Below are positions 1 to 9,500 of a stretch of 64,000 bases of DNA, in pieces. This DNA is from Limnobacter alexandrii (GTDB taxonomy: Bacteria; Pseudomonadota; Gammaproteobacteria; Burkholderiales; Burkholderiaceae_B). Positions within the stretch are counted from its first letter, which is position 1. Each line of letters begins with the position of its first letter. The stretch is taken from contig NZ_SWKN01000008.1 in the NCBI RefSeq assembly GCF_005871185.1, positions 62,001-126,000 of the forward strand. The letters are read 5' to 3'. The position numbers were made by a program, and so were the translations under genes. The notes below the pieces were generated by a model. That model saw nothing but the letters and a program-made list of their open reading frames with translations. It was not told the DNA's origin and did no database searches.

Positions 1-1
1 T

Positions 2-1750
2 GCAACTGCGCTATCTGGCGCTTTGCCGCCTGCCTTGTTCAAGAAAAGCCAGTTGGGAGATTTAACCCTGGACAGCACCAGCTGGCAGGGCTATGGCGGC
101 AATATTCCCGTGCTTCAGAAAAATGCAGAGGGTGGTTACTTCAACCCGATTGTGGACGAGGACGGCACAGTTCGTTCCATTCCGCTGCTCGCTCAATTCA
201 ACGATGCCTATTATCAAAGTTTTGCGCTGGGCACACTGCGGCGGGCCTTGGGCAATCCACAAGTGATACCTGTGTTTCCGGAAGGTGTACCCGATGACTA
301 CGGCGCAGTTGAATTAATTGCATTGAGGTCTCCAGATGTCGAGTTGGACATTCCCGTTGAACGCGGCTTGCTAACCCGAGTTCATTTCCGGGCCAAGGGC
401 GGTCCCAAGGCGGGCGGCTACCGTTATGTCTCAGCGGCCGACGTACTTGCCGGCACATTGAAGCCCGAAGACATTGAAGGTCGAATCGTGCTGATTGGCA
501 CCACGGCACCAGGCCTGCTCGATTTGCGAAGCACGCCCGTGAACCCGGCCTATCCCGGTGTGGAAGTGCATGCCAATGTAATCAGCGGAATGCTCGACAG
601 CATTTACAAACTTCGGCCCGAGTATTCGCAGGGCTTGCTGTTTATTACAGTGTTGGCCGTGGGTTTTGTGCTGAGTGTGATGATGCCCATTCTTAGCGCC
701 ACCTGGTCGCTGTTGGTTGCACTTGCCGTGCTGGTGGCCAGCATCGCGATCAATTCTTTGTTGTACTTTCAGGCTGGTCTGGTGTTGCCCGTGGCGGTGG
801 TGTTGTTGCTGGTGCTTGCCATATTCATGTTCGACGTTGCCTATGGATATCTGGCCGAGTCGCGCAGCAAGCGGCAGATGGTGGATTTGTTCGGAGAGTA
901 TGTCGCCCCGGAACTGGTGTCTGAAATGGCCGCCGACCCCACACGCTATTCCATGGAAGGTGACAGCCGTGAACTCACGGTGCTGTTTTCCGATGTGCGT
1001 GGTTTCACCACCATTTCCGAATCACTCAAGCCCAATGAATTGCGCGAGTACATCAATGAATACCTCACGGTGATGTCCGAGATCATTCGCTCTCACCGTG
1101 GCACGCTGGACAAGTACATTGGTGATGCCATCATGGCCTTTTGGGGGGCACCCATTGCCGATGCCGAACATGCTGAGTTGGCCACCAAAGCAGCCATTGC
1201 CATGCAGGAAGAAGCTGTGCGTTTGAATGAGCGGCTTTTGGCGCGAAATTGGCCAACGCTGGCCATCGGGGTGGGTGTGAATACCGGGCAAATGCGCGTG
1301 GGCGACATGGGCTCTAAAATTCGCCGTGCTTACACCGTGATGGGCGACGCTGTGAACCTGGGTTCTCGCCTGGAAGGCATCACCAAAACTTATGGTGTGG
1401 GCGTTATCGTGGGTCCACAAACCAAAGCCGCTGTGCCAGGCATGCTGTTTCAAGAATTGGATGCCGTGAAAGTGAAGGGAAAGAACGAGCCGGTTTCAAT
1501 TTATGCGCCTTTGGGCGAGCGCACCGCACTGAACCAAGCCAGCCTCGATCAGCTGGAACAATGGAACGCATTTCTCACTGCGTTTCGCGCCCAGAAATGG
1601 CAGTTGGCGCGTGAACAATTGGCTGGATTGCAGGGCAGCGCTGTGACCAACGCTACCTTGCATACCCTCTACGAAAACCGCATCGAGTATTTTGAGTTGA
1701 ACCCCCCACCTGAAAACTGGGACGGCGTTACCCAGTTTGATACGAAGTAA
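2..1750 (+). CDS. CHASE2-domain class III adenylate/guanylate cyclase (5' end outside window)
   Basis: Membrane-bound nucleotide cyclase that probably makes cAMP in response to an extracytoplasmic signal. The reading frame is open from base 2, so the start lies upstream; an internal TTG at 23 is not a convincing start. An extracytoplasmic CHASE2-type sensor comes first, then about three membrane segments (roughly residues 203-280 counted from base 23), then a catalytic class III cyclase domain (about 315-495). The two metal-binding aspartates are visible in LFSDVRGFT and DKYIGDAIMAFWG, and the transition-state Asn/Arg pair in GDAVNLGSR. The gene is convergent with the neighbouring redox protein that carries two cyclic-nucleotide-binding domains, which may be functional context. 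Substrate (ATP or GTP) cannot be settled by eye; ATP is more usual for this architecture. Confidence 0.9.
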   Translation, partial: ATALSGALPPALFKKSQLGDLTLDSTSWQGYGGNIPVLQKNAEGGYFNPIVDEDGTVRSIPLLAQFNDAYYQSFALGTLRRALGNPQVIPVFPEGVPDDYGAVELIALRSPDVELDIPVERGLLTRVHFRAKGGPKAGGYRYVSAADVLAGTLKPEDIEGRIVLIGTTAPGLLDLRSTPVNPAYPGVEVHANVISGMLDSIYKLRPEYSQGLLFITVLAVGFVLSVMMPILSATWSLLVALAVLVASIAINSLLYFQAGLVLPVAVVLLLVLAIFMFDVAYGYLAESRSKRQMVDLFGEYVAPELVSEMAADPTRYSMEGDSRELTVLFSDVRGFTTISESLKPNELREYINEYLTVMSEIIRSHRGTLDKYIGDAIMAFWGAPIADAEHAELATKAAIAMQEEAVRLNERLLARNWPTLAIGVGVNTGQMRVGDMGSKIRRAYTVMGDAVNLGSRLEGITKTYGVGVIVGPQTKAAVPGMLFQELDAVKVKGKNEPVSIYAPLGERTALNQASLDQLEQWNAFLTAFRAQKWQLAREQLAGLQGSAVTNATLHTLYENRIEYFELNPPPENWDGVTQFDTK

Positions 1751-1797
1751 AACGAACCGATTCAAGCCAACCTGGTCGGCTTAGATCAGTTCGTTTT
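1749..1797. terminator. possible bidirectional terminator between convergent genes
   Basis: Inverted repeat AAAACGAAC (1749-1757) / GTTCGTTTT (1789-1797) with a nested AAGCC/GGCTT pair. It spans the 30-base gap between two convergent genes and has A-run and T-run edges, so it could end transcription both ways. The right arm lies inside the last codons of the minus-strand gene. Confidence 0.4.
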
Positions 1798-4243
1798 GCT
1801 GGTTCAAATACACCTCGGGTGAAATCCGGAATGCCGCGCCAGTAGGGCAGGCACGAACACACGCCGGGCCACCTTCTTTGCCGTGGCACAGGTCACACTT
1901 GTACGCTTTCTTGATCGAGTTTGCATCGTACTTGGCTGGGCGTTCACCCAAAGGGCCACCCGCGCCAAACAGCAGCCAAGACAACAAGCCGGTTTTTCTG
2001 GGGGGCGGTTTAACCCGCAATTCGATGGCGTTGTAAGGGCAGTTTTTGGCGCAGTTGCCACAACCAATGCAGGTGTCTGCAATCATCACTTCGCCTTTTT
2101 CATTTCGGCGAATGGCATCGGGTGGGCAGTCTTTCATGCAATGTGGCTGTTCACAATGTCGACAGGAATGTGCCAAGTGAATGTTCTGGAAGGTGGGCCC
2201 AGCGTCGCGGTCCAGGCGCGGTATTCCATCGTGTGTTTCTGCGCAGGCACGCTCGCAATTGTCACAATGCACGCACAGGTTCTCATCAATCACCAAGGCG
2301 TTGGTTGCATCTCCCAAACCTTGCTTCATCAGGAAGTGAATCAAATCGCTTTCGCGTTTCGCAGTGCTTTCCCGGAAAATGGCATCGTGAACCCGTTTGC
2401 CAATTTTGGCCTGCAGGGCTTTTTTCCAATTGCTGTTTTTGCTCAGTACGTCGATCACCGCGTCGGCCTGAATCAACAGCACTTCAGTCAGTACCGTCGC
2501 GGTACACGTTGTCTGTCGGTCTGTTCCATCGACCAGGTCAATTTCCCCAACATAGCTGCCTGCGGACACATAAGAAAGCACCGAATCCTGATCATCAATC
2601 AACTTGGACACTGCAACAGATCCGCGCCGAATCAAATGCAAGCCATCGGTTTTGTCGCCTTCACTGAACAGTTTTTCACCCCGTACATAGCGGGTCACGC
2701 TGATGCCTGAGGCAATCAATTGTTCGATTTCATCAGGCTCAAGTTGCGGTGCAAGGTGAGTCGACAAGGCGCGGCGCACGAATGTTTCGTCGAGAGTACG
2801 GCGCACCGCATCCACCGAGGCAATCAGCTTCAGCATGGCCTTGCGGGGCGTTTCAATCAACACGCAGTTTTCACCTGCATACACCGTGGCAGTGCGGCGT
2901 CGACCGGAGATCAGGCCCATCTCACCAAAGTAATTGCCTGTCTCGAGGTTGAGAATAAATGGCTTGCCTTCCTTGTTCACCAATTCAATGCCAACGCCAC
3001 CCTGCACAATCGCAAAGAAGGTGCTGGTGTAGTCACCTTTGTGGAAGATGACAGAACCTTTCTTGGGTTGGTGAAGCGTTGATTCCAGCATGAACTCACG
3101 CAATTGAAGGCGGGTCATCTGGTTGAACAGGGGAACATTCTCGAGGATCATATCGAGCACGGCCGAGACGGAAACATCACCCAAGGGTTTGAATTTCTCA
3201 GCCAGCAGTGGCTCGTCTGCGGGTACCACCGGCAAGCCCATGATGGAGTCCACTACCTCATGGCCTTGGTTCATCGCTTGCTTGATCAAGGGGTAGCCAC
3301 CCAAGGCACCAACAATAAACAAACCAGGCACATTGGATTCATAAGTTTCGCTAAGCGCAGGCACGGCGTTGGGGTCGCTGTTGGGGAATGTCACCCCAAA
3401 ACTTTCTACGAGGCCACGGGGCGGTGTCGCGCCCAAACGGGCGATAATGCGGTGCACAGGCATGGCCTGCTCACCTTCCGGGCCTTTGTAGCGGTAGTTC
3501 AGGGTGGGTTCGCCTTCTTTGGCCTCCGGTATTTCCTCCACTGCACTGGTGCTGGTGTTGTAGAAAATGCGTAAATCTTCATTCCTGTCTGCCGAGAGAA
3601 TCTGATTCAGGTTGCCTTCTTTACACCGGGCAAATTCATCTTTGCGGTTGATCAGCACCACCGTGTTGTTCTTCATCAAGGCGAGTGCGTTTTCAATGGC
3701 GGCATCACCCGCACCAATCACAATGATGGTTTCATTGTTGAACTCGTCAGGGTCAGCCAAGGTGTATTGAACATTCGGAAGATCGTCGCCAGCAGTTCCA
3801 ATTTTTCGGATATTGCCTTGCAGGCCAATCCCAAGAATCACGGTGCGTGCTGTGGTTGTAGTGCCATCCTCGCAGGTCAGCTCGAACGGCCCGGCACCAT
3901 CATTCAGTTTGACTATTTTGCTGACCGTTTTCTTGTACTGAATATTGATTTTTTGATTCAGCAGCTGAGAATCCCAGGTGCCTAAAATGCTTTCCCGCTT
4001 TCCTGCTTCAAAGGACATGCCACTGCGAAGGGGCAAAAAGCCGGGCTCAGCCATCACATGCTTGCCCTTTTGGTACTTGTAAATTGTGTCCGATGCATGG
4101 TTTTCTGATTCGAACAACACGTACTTGCAACCCAGTTGCTGCGCACGCGCCGCGGCGGATAAGCCCGCAGGGCCAGAACCCACAATGGCAATGTCGAGTT
4201 CGGCTGCAATGTCGGCAAACATGGGTTTGAGGTTGTCTTGCAT
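1781..4243 (-). CDS. FAD/NAD(P) oxidoreductase - double cyclic-nucleotide-binding - 4Fe-4S fusion protein
   Basis: Predicted cytoplasmic electron-transfer protein of 820 residues built from three modules. Residues 1-350 form a flavoprotein of the thioredoxin reductase/YpdA type, with the FAD motif GSGPAG near residue 22 and a second nucleotide motif VIGAGDAA near 174. Two CRP-like cyclic-nucleotide-binding domains follow (about 365-475 and 490-605), with phosphate-cassette sequences FGEMGLISGRRRTA and GEIDLVDGTDRQTT. The C-terminus carries ferredoxin-like cysteine clusters: CVHCDNCERAC (about 655), CRHCEQPHCMKDCP (693), CIGCGNCAKNCP (723) and CDLC...CVRACP (782-799). There is no signal peptide. 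It is the last gene of the multihaem operon, 3 bases after the pentahaem cytochrome gene. A role passing electrons between NAD(P)H or quinones and the cytochromes, gated by cyclic nucleotide, is inference. Confidence 0.85.
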   Translation of the reverse strand: MQDNLKPMFADIAAELDIAIVGSGPAGLSAAARAQQLGCKYVLFESENHASDTIYKYQKGKHVMAEPGFLPLRSGMSFEAGKRESILGTWDSQLLNQKINIQYKKTVSKIVKLNDGAGPFELTCEDGTTTTARTVILGIGLQGNIRKIGTAGDDLPNVQYTLADPDEFNNETIIVIGAGDAAIENALALMKNNTVVLINRKDEFARCKEGNLNQILSADRNEDLRIFYNTSTSAVEEIPEAKEGEPTLNYRYKGPEGEQAMPVHRIIARLGATPPRGLVESFGVTFPNSDPNAVPALSETYESNVPGLFIVGALGGYPLIKQAMNQGHEVVDSIMGLPVVPADEPLLAEKFKPLGDVSVSAVLDMILENVPLFNQMTRLQLREFMLESTLHQPKKGSVIFHKGDYTSTFFAIVQGGVGIELVNKEGKPFILNLETGNYFGEMGLISGRRRTATVYAGENCVLIETPRKAMLKLIASVDAVRRTLDETFVRRALSTHLAPQLEPDEIEQLIASGISVTRYVRGEKLFSEGDKTDGLHLIRRGSVAVSKLIDDQDSVLSYVSAGSYVGEIDLVDGTDRQTTCTATVLTEVLLIQADAVIDVLSKNSNWKKALQAKIGKRVHDAIFRESTAKRESDLIHFLMKQGLGDATNALVIDENLCVHCDNCERACAETHDGIPRLDRDAGPTFQNIHLAHSCRHCEQPHCMKDCPPDAIRRNEKGEVMIADTCIGCGNCAKNCPYNAIELRVKPPPRKTGLLSWLLFGAGGPLGERPAKYDANSIKKAYKCDLCHGKEGGPACVRACPTGAAFRISPEVYLNQQNELI

Positions 4244-4246
4244 GGT

Positions 4247-5581
4247 TTACGCTCCCACCGCTGCTTTCAGGGCCAGCAGTTCGGATTGAAATGCTTCGCG
4301 ATCGTAGGCTTCATCATTGCTGAGCAATTTCAGCAAACGGTCCATTTTCGAGTTCACGGTTTGCGCAATGCGCGAATTGCCTTTGCGGGCCAAACCGTTG
4401 GCCACACTGCTGATCGACATATAGGCTTGCTCCGCACCCGCGAAATCGGCGTACTGGTTGCTGGCCGCCATGTTCACAAGGTCTTTCAGAATTTTTTCCA
4501 AAACTTGTTCATTGAATGGCACGGTGGCAACCACTTTGCGCACGGTGTTCAGTTGTGCGTGCAGCACGTTTGCTGCGCGTTCAACTTCAGTAAAGTTGGC
4601 CGCTGGCGAGGTGCTTGAAATGTGCAACTGATTCACCAGTTTGGCAATGTCACTGCTGTGCTGTGGTGCTGCCGCGCGAACAATGGCTTGAACCATGATG
4701 AGGCTGGAGTTATTGATGCGCGCCTGCCCCGGGCTGCGGGCGAGGTCTTTCGACCAGTCTTTCTTGCTCATGGGCGAATGGCAGGCGTGGCAGTCGAACA
4801 TCATCAGTTCAGGCATGATGCCTTGGCGATTTCGCTTCGGGTCAGCAATCAATTCCAGCAGGTTTGCACTGCTGGCGAACTGGCCCATCGCCCAAATTTT
4901 TCCTGCATCATAAGCGCCTTTGCGCTTGACCCAATCCTCATCAATTTTGTAGTGCGGTGGTTCCAGCGCCATGAAGGTTTCAACTTCAATGGAAATACGC
5001 GGGTGGCCTGCACCCATAATTTGATGGGTAATGGGGCGGCTTGAATCGCCCACATGGCAACTGGTACACAGCTTGGCGGCAGCATAGGGGTCGCTGGTGG
5101 GGTATAGGCCATTTTCAATGTTCTTGGCATGGGTGGCTTTCGGTTCGACGTGGGTTTTAATCCACTTTTCGGCTGGGCCATGGCAGGCCTCGCAGTTCAC
5201 GCCATCGCTTTTGTCAAAGCGGGGGCCTTGTTTGCTTGCAGGTACATTGTGGCTGTGGCAATCCAGGCACACCTTGGCTTCGTGTGCCGGTTGGGCTAGG
5301 CCCAGGTTTTTTGCAATGCGTTGCGATTGCGCATTTTTCAACACCGCATAGGCCTGGGTGTGTGGGTCTTCGCGCAGCCAGGTGGTGTATTCATTTTGCA
5401 AAACAGGCGTGGCCGTGCGTTCGGCAATGCTGCCATGGCAGGTGCTGCTGGCACAGTTCACCGTGCCCACCGATTGATGCGGCGACTGGTGTGGCATTGT
5501 TTGGGCGGCACCAGTCAGGGGCATGGTCAGCATGCCTACCAAAAGGGCAAGAGCAGACGAGGATAGAATGCGGGCTGTCAT
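4247..5581 (-). CDS. periplasmic pentahaem cytochrome c (cytochrome c554-like)
   Basis: Secreted multihaem cytochrome of 444 residues with an N-terminal signal peptide ending near GAAQ (about residue 27). Haem-binding motifs are CASSTCH at residue 43 (a CX4CH spacing), CLDCH at 105, CEACH at 130, CTSCH at 172 and CHACH at 264, all in the N-terminal 270 residues; the C-terminal 170 residues are helical-looking and have no cysteine motif. The layout resembles the cytochrome c554 family, which relays electrons in the periplasm. It lies 3 bases from each operon neighbour, so co-translation is likely. Redox partner and substrate cannot be read from sequence. The CX4CH motif is unusual but known in some multihaem proteins. 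Confidence 0.85.
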   Translation of the reverse strand: MTARILSSSALALLVGMLTMPLTGAAQTMPHQSPHQSVGTVNCASSTCHGSIAERTATPVLQNEYTTWLREDPHTQAYAVLKNAQSQRIAKNLGLAQPAHEAKVCLDCHSHNVPASKQGPRFDKSDGVNCEACHGPAEKWIKTHVEPKATHAKNIENGLYPTSDPYAAAKLCTSCHVGDSSRPITHQIMGAGHPRISIEVETFMALEPPHYKIDEDWVKRKGAYDAGKIWAMGQFASSANLLELIADPKRNRQGIMPELMMFDCHACHSPMSKKDWSKDLARSPGQARINNSSLIMVQAIVRAAAPQHSSDIAKLVNQLHISSTSPAANFTEVERAANVLHAQLNTVRKVVATVPFNEQVLEKILKDLVNMAASNQYADFAGAEQAYMSISSVANGLARKGNSRIAQTVNSKMDRLLKLLSNDEAYDREAFQSELLALKAAVGA

Positions 5582-5584
5582 GGC

Positions 5585-8500
5585 TTAGTCCTTTCTGAAA
5601 GCCACAGAATTCACTTTGGGCTTGGGCAAGTAGTTTTCCTTTTCAACCTTGTCAGTCACCGTCCACAAACGGCCATCCGGGCGCAGGTAAAACGCTTCCA
5701 TTTCCTTGCGTGTAAATGGGCGTGAACCAATGCGGCCGAACACCGCAATTTGTCCGCCAGTTTCATCCACCGCACGGTCACGGTCCAGTCCCTTCGACAC
5801 CGACAGCGCCGGGCTTGGCGTTTTGCGCCATGCAATCAATTCAGGCATGGGCGCAGGCGAAAAGCCATAGAACTTGGGCTGGGTGTCTGGCGAAGTCAGT
5901 TGCAACACTTTCAAACCATTCACCCCATCGGCCACATAGGCAAACAACGATGCATTGGTAGAACCCACCACCACATCATGCGCGTCATTCAGTTGGCCGT
6001 CAGCAGTAAATTGTTGGTACACCACTGGCTTGCGTGGGCGTTCAATGTCCACAATCACCAAGCCCTGTTTTTTCGCCGCCACATAGGCGTAGGTGCGTGC
6101 CAGGTACACGCGTTGTGCGTCGGCCAGTGGCACCACTGCGCCGGTGTGTTCGGGCTTCTCTGGGTGGGTAATGTCAATCACTTCCAGGCCTTTTGCTGTG
6201 GTGGCAAACAGGTAACGGAATTGCACCGCAGTTGCGCGGGCATCCTGCAAGGGCAGGGTGGTAATGTGGCGCGGCTTCAAGGGGTTGTTGATGTCAACAA
6301 ACACAAGCCCCTTGGGCGTGGTGATGTAGGCATAGTGCCCACCCAAGGTAATGTGGCTTGCGCCAGTCAGTACCCCGTTTTCATTCCAGGTTACAGCGCG
6401 TTCAAAGAAGTTGTTGCGGGGTTCACCATCGGCCAGCGTGTTCACATTCACTGCAATCAAACCTTCTTCACTGTCGGTGATGAAGGCGTAGTTGTAAATG
6501 GGGTGAAAGGGCTGTTCCATATTGGTAATGCGCATCAAATCGCCCTGGTTTTTCTCGGGGTTGATGGGCTGGTTGGTGGGCAGGGCCATGCAGGTGGCGT
6601 TTTTCGTGGCCACATGGGTGTCGTGGCCCAGCGGGCTGAACGGCGCCGTAATCACGCGTTGCCCATAGCCTTTGTTGGCCACGCTGGCTGCGTCGTAGGC
6701 GCGGAAGCCGCCTTTTCCTTCAGCCACAAACACATACTCGCCACGCAGTTGAAGGCAACTGGCCACGCCTTTGGTGGTGTGGTCCATCAGCGCTGGCACC
6801 ACAGTGTCGGCCAGCTCCCGGTTGCGGTTCAAATGGTTTTGATAGAAATCAGGGTAGGCGTATTTGTGCAAGTAACTGCCCAGCACCGCTTGGGGTTCAT
6901 CCCATTCGGTCACGGTCACTGCTGCAATGTGTTCTGTGCCACCCAGCCAGGCATTGAATCCGATGAAGTTCACGAAGTTGGTGCCCTGTAACAACAGCTG
7001 CGCCATGATGGCGTTGTTGTCATCCTCGCGTGACAAATGGCAATCGCTGCAGGTTTTGGTTTCTTCCTTGCGCTCGGTGTGCGGGTAATGCGGTGCGAAA
7101 GCTTGTGAAGAAAAACCACTGGCTGCAATCGGTGGCTGCTGAATGTAAATACGCTCGCGGTTCGCGTTCATTGACGACAGAATCAAAGCCGAGCTTGAAC
7201 GAATTGGCGCTATGCGGTTGCCTTTCACCGGGCCATGTACGCCAAGCTGGAACATGTCGTCGCGTGCCACTTGCGGGTTGTAGGTGGCGTAATTCCGGGT
7301 TTCTCCACCCTCATAGTGCAGGCGTTCAGTTTTCCAGTTGGCTTGAATGGGCAAGTGGCAACCCGCGCAGCTGGTGGTCCAGCTCAAGTGACAGGTGAAG
7401 CAGGTCATCTTGTCGTTGTCGTGTGCCAGTTCTTTTACGCCCGGGCCCCATTTGCCATCCTGGCCCTCTGCGCCTGCACCCATCAATTTGGCGCGTGCTG
7501 CTTTGGCGTTGTACTCAGGGTGGGCCGGGTTCATGTTGTCTTTCACCAGACTCATTTCCCATTCTTTGTTGGGGTCCAGTGCCGCGCGCTGGTATAGCTT
7601 TCCATCGCGCCACTCGAAACGCTTACGCCCGTCTTGCGTTCGCAATTGGGTCAAATCGCTGCCGCCGGGTGGTGCGGCAGGCCCGCTGGTGCGCAAGGTG
7701 GGGTATTTGGTGGCAGTGCCATGGCAATCGGCACAATCCACTTCAACTGCGGCAGCCACTTCGCCGTAAATGTGGCCATTGCCGTGCATGTCTTGCGCAA
7801 AGTGGCAATCCACGCAGTGCATGCCCACGTCCAGGTGAATGGAGCTTAGGTGTACTGCCTTGTCGAATTTCTTGGGGTCGTCGTCGGCAACAACATTGCC
7901 CTCGGCATCCAGCAATGCGCCTTTGCGGTTGCGCTTGAACACCGCGCGGAAGTTCCAGCCATGGCCATGGTAATCAGCAAACTGGGTGTCTTTCAATTTG
8001 CTGTTCAGTGTGGACACGTTTTTAAGAAACTCAGGGTCGCTCCACTTGCCACGCACCGCCGCTTCTTCGGGGTTGCGATCCAGAATTTCGCGCATTTCCG
8101 AATCGGTGGGGTAGCGTTGCTTTTCTGGCCACATGTGCGGCGCATCGCTTTCGTAGTCCCACATGATGTAACCGTAATAGCTGTTCACAAACACGTTAGG
8201 CTGGTGCATATGGCACACCATGCACTGCGAGCTTGGAATGGCGCGGGTGAATTCATGCTTCACCGGGTGGCCACTTTCATTTTTTGCAATGGTTGGGTCA
8301 ATGGTTTGTGTGGTGCCATCGTGACCAAACTTGGCGTAGGGTCCTGCGTGCTTTGGGTCGCGGTCGTTGGTGTAAATGGTGTGGCAACCTGTACAGCCTG
8401 ATGAACGGTAATCGCCCGGTTGCTCATTGGTGCCCAGAAACCACAGGTGCGGGTCGTTCAAACGGGTTTTCGTCACGTTAATCAAAGGTACCGCAATTCG

Positions 8501-9484
8501 CTGGCCCGTGCCAGGACCCCGGTTAGACTGTTTGATGTCGGGCCGCCCTGGTTCATCCAGGCGCTGAATTTGACCCAGCACGTTGGGCAAGCCCACCTCG
8601 GGAAATATGCTGTTAATCACCTTCCCACCGCGTTCAAATACGCGGAATATGTCGCCCGGGGGCGTGGTTTCCCACGCGGGCAATGGCGCCAGTTCATTGA
8701 GAATACCCTTGTGAACAAACAGCTCGTTGTTGGCCTCCACCGGGTTTTTCAGCAAACCAGGTTGACCATCTTGCGTGTAAGCCTCGCCAAGAATGTAGCG
8801 CTTGTAAGGCAAGATTCCATTGTTATAAGAAGCACCGCCCCACAGCATGGCCGAGGTGCTCATCAGGCTACGTTCCTGGGCTTGAATGACCGGTAAATGA
8901 CATGCACCACAGGCCTCGCGTGCAACACGCAAATCGCCCGGGTTGATGAAACGAATGTAAGCAGGGTGCTCTTTGTTCAGCTTGGCATAAGAACGTTTTG
9001 GGTTGGCTGACGAAGGGTAGTTCCAGAATTTCTCGTTGCGTGGCGCAATGTGCGCTTTGTCCAGCGCGGCACGGTATTCGGGTGCAAAGCCTTTTTCACG
9101 CGCAGCGCGGGTGTGGTCGTATGCCAACGAGCCTTGCTTGTCTTCTTTGCCGTTCCATTTCACGGTGGCGTCACCGCCATGGCAATCGGTGCAGCCCAAC
9201 ACCACGCCAGGGTTGGCATGCATGGTGTGTTGGTCGGTTTGTGTGTGGCAGGTCATGCAGCCTTCGGTTTTTGCAAAGGCCTGTTGCGCCGTTTGGCGTT
9301 CAGGCGCTGCAGGCGCCATGGTGTAACTTTTTTCAGGCAGCTTTTCACTGGCGGCATGAGCCACCGGGGCGATACCCAGAGTGGAAACAGCGGCCACTGC
9401 GAAACCCAATGCAAACAGCCAGCCCTTCCAGCGATTGTTGCTGGCGGGCTTTGTTGGAGGAGCAATGGCGGTATTCAAATTCAT
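5585..9484 (-). CDS. giant decahaem cytochrome c with C-terminal LVIVD beta-propeller
   Basis: Exported cytochrome of about 1299 residues. The ATG at 9484, about 10 bases after an AGCAGG ribosome site, is preferred to the TTG two codons upstream. After a long signal peptide (hydrophobic stretch, then APVAHAAS near residue 45) there are ten CXXCH motifs: CMTCH, CTDCH, CGACH, CTGCH, CMVCH, CVDCH, CADCH, CFTCH, CAGCH and CSDCH. From about residue 880 the protein changes to repeats such as GLVFVDINNPLKP, GLEVIDITHPEKP and GLVIVDIERPRKP, typical of LVIVD beta-propellers. There is no lipobox, so location is periplasmic or beyond the outer membrane through the neighbouring barrel. It is probably the main electron-transfer or terminal oxidoreductase subunit of the operon; substrate unknown. 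Confidence 0.85.
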   Translation of the reverse strand: MNLNTAIAPPTKPASNNRWKGWLFALGFAVAAVSTLGIAPVAHAASEKLPEKSYTMAPAAPERQTAQQAFAKTEGCMTCHTQTDQHTMHANPGVVLGCTDCHGGDATVKWNGKEDKQGSLAYDHTRAAREKGFAPEYRAALDKAHIAPRNEKFWNYPSSANPKRSYAKLNKEHPAYIRFINPGDLRVAREACGACHLPVIQAQERSLMSTSAMLWGGASYNNGILPYKRYILGEAYTQDGQPGLLKNPVEANNELFVHKGILNELAPLPAWETTPPGDIFRVFERGGKVINSIFPEVGLPNVLGQIQRLDEPGRPDIKQSNRGPGTGQRIAVPLINVTKTRLNDPHLWFLGTNEQPGDYRSSGCTGCHTIYTNDRDPKHAGPYAKFGHDGTTQTIDPTIAKNESGHPVKHEFTRAIPSSQCMVCHMHQPNVFVNSYYGYIMWDYESDAPHMWPEKQRYPTDSEMREILDRNPEEAAVRGKWSDPEFLKNVSTLNSKLKDTQFADYHGHGWNFRAVFKRNRKGALLDAEGNVVADDDPKKFDKAVHLSSIHLDVGMHCVDCHFAQDMHGNGHIYGEVAAAVEVDCADCHGTATKYPTLRTSGPAAPPGGSDLTQLRTQDGRKRFEWRDGKLYQRAALDPNKEWEMSLVKDNMNPAHPEYNAKAARAKLMGAGAEGQDGKWGPGVKELAHDNDKMTCFTCHLSWTTSCAGCHLPIQANWKTERLHYEGGETRNYATYNPQVARDDMFQLGVHGPVKGNRIAPIRSSSALILSSMNANRERIYIQQPPIAASGFSSQAFAPHYPHTERKEETKTCSDCHLSREDDNNAIMAQLLLQGTNFVNFIGFNAWLGGTEHIAAVTVTEWDEPQAVLGSYLHKYAYPDFYQNHLNRNRELADTVVPALMDHTTKGVASCLQLRGEYVFVAEGKGGFRAYDAASVANKGYGQRVITAPFSPLGHDTHVATKNATCMALPTNQPINPEKNQGDLMRITNMEQPFHPIYNYAFITDSEEGLIAVNVNTLADGEPRNNFFERAVTWNENGVLTGASHITLGGHYAYITTPKGLVFVDINNPLKPRHITTLPLQDARATAVQFRYLFATTAKGLEVIDITHPEKPEHTGAVVPLADAQRVYLARTYAYVAAKKQGLVIVDIERPRKPVVYQQFTADGQLNDAHDVVVGSTNASLFAYVADGVNGLKVLQLTSPDTQPKFYGFSPAPMPELIAWRKTPSPALSVSKGLDRDRAVDETGGQIAVFGRIGSRPFTRKEMEAFYLRPDGRLWTVTDKVEKENYLPKPKVNSVAFRKD

Positions 9485-9500
9485 CAACAAACAACCTGCT

